From NCBI GenBank assembly GCA_949316495.1, contig OX439005.1, forward strand, positions 40,918,682 to 40,982,681: a DNA stretch of 64,000 bases, read 5' to 3'. Shown here piece by piece: positions 47,501-56,500 of the stretch (the first letter of the stretch is position 1; each line of letters starts with the position of its first letter). This DNA is from Amphiduros pacificus. Taxonomy: Eukaryota; Annelida; Polychaeta; Phyllodocida; Hesionidae. Below the pieces are notes generated by a model that was not told the DNA's origin, searched no databases, and saw only the letters and a program-made list of their open reading frames with translations. A program made the translations under genes and the position numbers.

Positions 47501-50500
47501 TGTTGTTGCTGATGTAACGTGGTCTCTGAGTTGGTCTGTCTCATGTTTGCACCAATCAAATCTATTAACAGGAATAATATTGTAAGGCATAACAAATGTG
47601 AATACTAGCCTGGAGGCACTTTAGAGAGAAGAAAAAAAGCTTTATGAAATATAAATCAGAATTGAAATCAAAACTCTAGCTTACAGAAATTCCTGACATA
47701 TCTGCCACTCCATACAAAAGTGTATAAAATCAAAATAATAGCTACCAATGTAAGCAACCATCTGTTTGTACCTCAGATGAGTCAGTCCTACAGGGGCCAC
47801 AAGCACCACATTGACTGCAACCACCATTGACTGCAACCACCATTGACTGCAACCACCATTGACTGCAACCACCATTGACTGCAACCACCATTGACTGCAA
47901 CCACCATTGACTGCAACCACCATTGACTGCAACCATCATTGACTGCAACCACCATTGACTGCAACCACCATTGACTGCAACCACCATTGACTGCAACCAC
48001 CATTGACTGCAACCACCATTGACTGCAACCACCATTGACTGCAACCACCATTGACTGCAACCACCATTGACTGCAACCACCATTGACTGCAACCACCATT
48101 GACTGCATACCTTCTTTAAAGTTATGCAATGATTAAATCATATCCATGGAGAGAGCACCCATCACATTTCAAATATGAGCTCATCAAAGTTTGAAAAGAA
48201 CATGGTGGAAGAATGGCATGCATGTCATGCTCACTCATTATTGCAATATGATTGGTTGTTAACTACCCTCCATAATAAGATCTCATACCTGTCCCTGCCG
48301 TTGATGGTAGAGAAGTGTGTTAAGAATTTGTCATTTTTACCTTATCCAAAATCATTGTTACTTCAGCCTGAACATATCATGTCCCAGGATAGTTTAACAT
48401 TTAAATGAAATAAAGGGCAATAACTGTGATGCACATGCAATCTCTAACTAACTTTCAAGTTAATGGTTGTCATTACATGTGGATATTTGTCTTTCAGGAC
48501 ACAGCAACAGTGTGAGGTCCATTTATGTCATGGACAACGAGAATTCATTCCTCAGTGCAAGCAAGGACAAGACAGTCAAGTTGTGGTCACTGCGAAGCTT
48601 TGGAGATGGGACGGGAAGGTGAGGCTCAGCTCTGCTACAATATCCTCTAGTAAAACATCATATCTCTGTATTTCTCCTACTGACATCATATCTCCTACTG
48701 ACATCATATCTCCTACTGACATCATATCTTCTACTGACATCATATCTCCTACTGACATCATATCTATGCATTTCTCCTACTAACATCATATCTCCTACTG
48801 ACATCATATCTATGTATTTCTCCTACTGACATCATATCTCCTACTGACATCATATCTATGTATTTCTCCTACTGACATATCTCCTACTGACATCATATCT
48901 ATGTATTTCTCCTACTGACATCATATCTATGTATTTCTCCTTCTGACACCATATCTATGTATTTCTCCTACTGACATCATATCTATGTATTCTCCTACTG
49001 ATATCATTTCTATGTATTTCTCCTACTGACATCATATCTATGTATTTCTCCTACTGACATAATTTCTATGTATTTCTCCTACTGACATCATATCTATATA
49101 TTTCTCCTACTGACATCATATCTATGTATTCCTACTGACATCATATCTATGTATTTCTTCTACTTACATATCTTTCATATTAGATGAGACGTTTCAGAAT
49201 TTATTTTAATTTAAGATTTTTAACTTGGTGTGTATTGCAGGGTTGGATGTCAAGGGTCGTACTCTTATCACAAGAAATCTGTGTTTGCTGTGACCTTTCT
49301 AGAGGCTCCACGGGTAGCAGCTTCATGTGACAGTGTTGTACATGTAAGTTATTATGTCATGTATATATATATATACATCTGTCATTTAATTCCTGGTCAG
49401 AACCCACTTTGAGTACATCACCAAGGGCATATTATAGATAGTGGTAGAGATCTTTAGTCTGCAGTCAAATTTAATCCAGATCTGATTCATTAAAAGTAGA
49501 AAACAAAGAATTGGTGTTTAATACCAATCCAGTCTGGTATTAACATTTTGAGATAATCTTTTCCCAATTAATTACACTGAAATTGTCATTTCTTTGAAAT
49601 ATCTTATAATATATATTAAAATGTATGTGAAAAATTTAAAAAAGAATAAATATTTAATGCAATCCTTTTGAAATTATATTGATTTACTGTATTTTATGTT
49701 TCAGATTTGGGATCCTTTTGTTGGGATGTGTATACGACAGTTTGAGTCTCCGCGCAGTGTTCCTGTGACAGTGCTGACACCTATGCCAGCACCCCACTCC
49801 ACCCTGCTTAGTGCCACTACAGAGGCTACACTCAGGTAAATCACACAGTAATTATGATCCAATCTTTGAGGTATTGGAAGGTAACTTCGACACTGTCTAT
49901 GAATTAGATCAGACAGGAGAGTGCAAGTGCACTTAACAGACTGCAGCACAAGAGTTAATAACCAGAGCTAAGTGCAATGTATCATAATCTGGCTGTAGCC
50001 ATGTCTTTTATTACTGTTGACACTACAGATTATTACACCACAGATTATTACAGTTCCTTTTGTGACATTTGTCACAAGGTAACTAGTCTAGTTAGTTTTC
50101 TCAAACCCATACAAATTATGTGAAATATATGATTTGACAGTTTGCAAACAATTATTTATATTTAGGAAGGGGGACAGTAAATTTCAACAACAAAATATGA
50201 AAGCATTATATAATAATAAATAGATTTTTTTTTTAATTTACAGCAGATTTCAATTTCCATAAAAGTTAAGATGACTTTCTATTTAATAGATTTAGTTAAA
50301 TATTGGAAATTGGAATTAAGGAAAAGACATATTGCTATTATTCATATTTCTAATTTCTAATTTTCTAAAATAATTCTATGTTTTTTTCTGCATTGTAATT
50401 AATCATTTTAAGAAGGGATAAAATGAGCTGATTTTATTCAAACAAAACTGTGAAAAAGGATGTTATCAGTTTGATGCTTCAATTAACTATTTTAAAAAGA

Positions 50501-53500
50501 CAAGTAAAGTATGATATCTGCCAAGACAATTCACAATGAGAGCAAGACAATTCATAATGAGAGCAAGACAATTAATAATGAGAGCAAGACAGCTGGGTAA
50601 GGTTGGGACTAGGATGGTTTGAAACCTGCACTCTATTTGTCTCCTTAATGAAAAATGTTGTAATTTTTAGGTTCCTTGATGTACGGGCAGGAAGTTATAC
50701 CCATGAGTTCAAATGTACTACTGGACCAGCTGGTAAATAGATCACACTAGTACACCTTATTGTATATCTTAAAGGGTTCTCACTTTTAAAAGACCTCTCA
50801 CAATAACCTAATGATAATGTTTGTCATAATTTGTATAATTTTCATGGTAAAATTTCATGATAATCTTTTGATTGTTTCTAAGAATGAATGATTCTACAGT
50901 TTATGAATGATTGTGATGTTAGGCCTGATCCGGTGTGCAGGGGTGAGCCCGGATGGCCACTGGGTGGCTGTGGGGTACTCATCCGGTGTCATCTCCTTGC
51001 TGGACATCCGTACCGGAGTGCTGTTTGCATCATGGAAGGGCCATGAAGGAGAAATACTACAGGTAATGCAACATGTGCAGGGAAATACTACCAGCAATAT
51101 AAAATGTGCAGGGAAATACTACAGGCAATATAAAATGTGCAGGCAAATACTACAGGCAATACAAAATGTGAAGGTAAATACTACTGGTAGTACAACATGT
51201 GCAGGGAAATACTGCCAGCAATATAAAATGTGCAGGCAAATACTAACGGCAATACAAAATGTGCAGGGAAATACTACAGGCAATACAAAATGTGCAGGCA
51301 AATACTGCCAGCAATATAAAATGTGCAGGCAAATACTAAAGGCAATACAAAATGTGAAGGTAAATACTACTGGTAGTACAACATGTGCAGGGAAATACTG
51401 CCAGCAATATAAAATGTGCAGGCAAATACTACAGGCAATACAAAATGTGCAGGCAAATACTACAGGCAATACAAAATGTGCAGGCAAATACTGCCAGCAA
51501 TATAAAATGTGCAGGCAAATACTACAGGCAATACAAAATGTGCAGGGAAATACTACAGGCAATAGAAAATGTGCAGGGAAATACTGCCAGCAATATAAAA
51601 TGTGCAGGCAAATACTACAGGCAATACAAAATGTGCAGGGAAATACTGCCAGCAATACAAAATGTGCAGGCAAATACTGCCAGCAATATAAAATGTGCAG
51701 GCAAATACTAAAGGCAATACAAAATGTGAAGGTAAATACTACTGGTAGTACAACATGTGCAGGGAAATACTGCCAGCAATATAAAATGTGCAGGCAAATA
51801 CTAAAGGCAATACAAAATGTGCAGGGAAATACTACAGGCAATACAAAATGTGCAGGCAAATACTGCCAGCAATATAAAATGTGCAGGCAAATACTACAGG
51901 CAATACAAAATGTGCAGGGAAATACTACAGGTAATACAACATGTGAAGGTAAATACTAAAGGCAATACAAAATGTGCAGGGAAATACTACAGGCAATACA
52001 AAATGTGCAGGCAAATACTGCCAGCAATATAAAATGTGCAGGCAAATACTAACAGCAATACAAAATGTGCAGGCAAATACTAAAGGCAATACAAAATGTG
52101 AAGGTAAATACTACTGGTAGTACAACATGTGCAGGGAAATACTGCCAGCAATATAAAATGTGCAGGCAAATACTAACGGCAATACAAAATGTGCAGGGAA
52201 ATACTACAGGCAATACAAAATGTGCAGGCAAATACTGCCAGCAATATAAAATGTGCAGGCAAATACTAAAGGCAATACAAAATGTGAAGGTAAATACTAC
52301 TGGTAGTACAACATGTGCAGGGAAATACTGCCAGCAATATAAAATGTGCAGGCAAATACTACAGGCAATACAAAATGTGCAGGCAAATACTACAGGCAAT
52401 ACAAAATGTGCAGGCAAATACTGCCAGCAATATAAAATGTGCAGGCAAATACTACAGGCAATACAAAATGTGCAGGGAAATACTACAGGCAATAGAAAAT
52501 GTGCAGGGAAATACTGCCAGCAATAAAAATTTGTGCAGGCAAATACTACAGGCAATACAAAATGTGCAGGGAAATACTGCCAGCAATACAAAATGTGCAG
52601 GGAAATACTGCCAGCAATATAAAATGTGCAGGCAAATACTAAAGGCAATACAAAATGTGCAGGGAAATACTACAGGCAATACAAAATGTGCAGGCAAATA
52701 CTGCCAGCAATATAAAATGTGCAGGCAAATACTACAGGCAATACAAAATGTGCAGGGAAATACTACAGGTAATACAACATGTGAAGGTAAATACTAAAGG
52801 CAATACAAAATGTGCAGGGAAATACTACAGGCAATACAAAATGTGCAGGCAAATACTGCCAGCAATATAAAATGTGCAGGCAAATACTAACAGCAATACA
52901 AAATGTGCAGGGAAATACTACAGGCAATACAAAATGTGCAGGCAAATACTGCCAGCAATATAAAATGTGCAGGCAAATACTAAAGGCAATACAAAATGTG
53001 AAGGTAAATACTACTGGTAGTACAACATGTGCAGGGAAATACTGCCAGCAATATAAAATGTGCAGGCAAATACTACAGGCAATACAAAATGTGCAGGCAA
53101 ATACTACAGGCAATACAAAATGTGCAGGCAAATACTGCCAGCAATATAAAATGTGCAGGCAAATACTACAGGCAATACAAAATGTGAAGGGAAATACTAC
53201 AGGCAATAGAAAATGTTAAGGGAAATACTATAGGCAATACAAAATGTGAAGGTAAATACTACTGGTAGCACAACATGTGCAGGGAAATACTATACAAATA
53301 TGGACCTGGGTGGAGTGCAATATGACTTTTTATGGACCTTCGGAAAGTTATATTGCACGAGGCGCAGCCGAGTGCAATATAACTTTCCGAAGGTCCATAA
53401 AAAGTCATATTGCACGACACCCAGGTATATATTTGTTTTATTCTATGATCACTGTGTTAATTACTGCCATTGTTGGTTTAATTCTAAAAGTGAGAACTGA

Positions 53501-56500
53501 AAAGGACGAGTTTGTCTGTACGGTGACGTCATGGAATTCCCCATCAGTGCAGTGGAAAGTATATTGACGTGCAATATAATGCATCTGGTCAATACAACAA
53601 TTTAGAGAAGCTCACGTGACCAGGAATTGACCAATCACAGCACAGAATACACAGTGATCATAGAATAATACAGGTAATACAACATGTGAAGGGAAATTTT
53701 TGGTCATTCTGTCCGCCAACTTTGATTTTTTCATCTGAAACTACTGGGTGGAGTTGTTAACTGTTAGCAGGAAAGATGTATTTTCAGGGGACAAATTCTA
53801 TCATTTTTCACTTAGGCTCCGATTATTCTCCGTTTTGTTATCATTTTTTCTCTCAAAAATCTAATAGGTATACTTGAGTTGCCAAGGAGACTGCCATTTT
53901 GAATAACATTACAAATATTGGGGCCAGATTTAATAAGTAACATGCATTATGATTGATTACAAGAAATCTACTTTTGAAAAGGATTTAAATGATCAATTAT
54001 AAAGCAATTTCCAGAGAAAGTTAAAAAAACTTAACCAAAAAGCAATGATCAGCATAGCTCAAAGGCCATTGCCCTTAGTTTGATACATTTAAAGGTATTA
54101 AGCATCAATTCTACAATTTGGTGTTTTTCAAAGCTTAGCCATATATGAGCATAATGACAGATTGAAATTATAATAGAGTAATAAGATATGTTGCTATGAG
54201 ACATAGCAGTTGCACTCCCAGCAGAGGTCTGTCTGAGCCACAAGCTGCACATGAGGGTTAACACGGGTAGCGTGAACTTTATTTGACCTCAATTGAGGCT
54301 CAAAGTAGGGTAGCACTGTTTGATGTCATTTTGGTACTATTCAAAGGACAATACATTTCATGACATCATAAGCATATTGCCATACTATTATGACGTCATT
54401 TTACCTTTCAGTGCCTCTATGATGACACTCCACATGAAAATGACGCCAAGAAAGGAGTGTGCTTTCATTAGGGGCCTATATGTTAAGGTCTTGTTCAAAT
54501 AAGTTTTACAGACAATGATGGGGATGCATTTTTCAAAAAATTTATAGACATGAAAGACAAATACATTTGTCCACCAATATGTGAATTTTAAACATTTTTT
54601 TAAAAATCGGTGCTTAATCCCTTTAAAAAAATGCTTTTCCCACCCAACATGATCCATAATATCAGCTCCAATGAAAAGTTTTAAATTTTCAAGATTTCCA
54701 AATCATACTTTTGTTCTAAGGTCAAGAATCATTTTCACTGGTGGTTTGATTGTCCTGTGGTATGCAGATTGAAACATCCATTATATAATTAGTGATATTT
54801 AGCATTAAATTGGAGGGTAATGATGATTAACCTATCTGGACAATAAATAGAAATAATTAAAAGTATTGTACTATAAATAAGAATTGAAGAAAGCGCTATA
54901 TTATTCATATTATTTTATTTTAAAAAATGTTTCTGTGCAAATGGTATTGAATTTGTGGCTACAGTTGGGACTAAATTCATCAGCAATGTTCCAATGATCC
55001 ATATTTTGCCTGGTGAGCATGTTCTTACATGAGGAAATATTGTGTGAGAACTAAGAATCCAAACATCTTTTGTGAGAATCTAAATAATCAATATGAACGA
55101 GTATAAAAACAAGTTTGTGGTAAGTTATAGCACAACCTTGTCTGTGCATAGTATATAATGGTTAATTTCAACATTTTAATTATTTTGTGATTTCAGATCA
55201 AAGCTTACAACAACAAAAGCTTGGTGACTTCTTCATTTGATCAGTGTATGGGACTTTGGAATGTGGAAGATGCAAAACTTGTCTGTCATCTTAAAGGTAT
55301 AATTTATTTTTTGAAATGAGGTACATGTATATTAAGAGTGGTTGGAAGCCTGGGTGAAATACTGATATAATATTGCCTGACTATAAATGGTGGAATCCAT
55401 AGTCAAATACTGGTAGAGTATAATCACGATATCCTGGTTGATGGCCAGGTTTAAATAGTTGATCAATAACAATAATTGTAGAGATTTATTTGTCAAATGT
55501 GAACTTGAATCTCTGTATATTTTGCCTCATACTAAATGGAAAAGCAGCTTAGTATTCTAAACAAATTTACTGACTTCCTGACGTTTTATCATCATTTACA
55601 TAAAGTTGAAAAGGCAAAGATCCCCAAAAAAGAGCTGGACGATGATCACAGTCCCTGGCCAATCATTTACATAAAGTTTAAGGACATTTAGAATGATACA
55701 TGGAAGATATTATTCCATTGATGTATTTTAAAAATTTGAATCACATGTGAATGACATTATTCCTATATGTTTCCAATATGTGCACATACTTTATTTCAGG
55801 TCCAACAGAACCTGTTCATTGCTTCAGTTTTTACCGAAATGAAATTGTGTCTGCCACAACAGGCAACAGGGTTGGTGTCCATACTTCCATAGATAGACAG
55901 GTGAGTATCTTTTCTACTTCCACAGATAGACAGGTGCGTATTATTTCTACCTCCACAGATAGACAGGTGCGTATCTTTCCTACCTCAATAGATAGACAGG
56001 TATGTATCATTCCTACCTCCATAGATAGACAGGTGAGTATCATTCCTACCTCCATAGATAGACAGGTGAGTATCATTCCTACCTCCATAGATAGACAGGT
56101 GAGTATCTTTCCTACCTCCATAGATAGACAGGTATGTATCATTCCTACCTCCATAGATAGACAGGTGAGTATCATTCCTACCTCCATAGATAGACAGGTG
56201 CGTATCATTCCTACCTCCATAGATAGACAGGTGAGTATCTTTCCTACCTCCATAGATAGACAGGTGCGTATCATTCCTACCTCCATAGATAGACAGGTGC
56301 GTATCTTTCCTACCTCCACAGATAGACAGGTGCGTATCTTTCCTACTTCCACAGATAGACAGGTGTGTATCATTCCTACCTCCACAGATAGACAGGTGCA
56401 TATCATTCCTACCTCCATAGATAGACAGGTGCGTATTGTTTCTACCATCATAGACAGGTGTGTATCGTAAGAAAGTATTACAGTATGGAATCACTTGGTG

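Noticed and set aside
47681-48129. Minus-strand frames with [11 protein letters not shown] repeats
   Set aside because: Product of the 15-bp minisatellite.
51119-53206. Long Cys-rich open frames on the minus strand (246, 199 and 147 codons)
   Set aside because: They are the antisense of the 30-bp intron 24 minisatellite, whose length is a multiple of three.
55831-56494. 206- and 169-codon open frames on the minus strand
   Set aside because: Antisense readings of the 33-bp array in intron 26.
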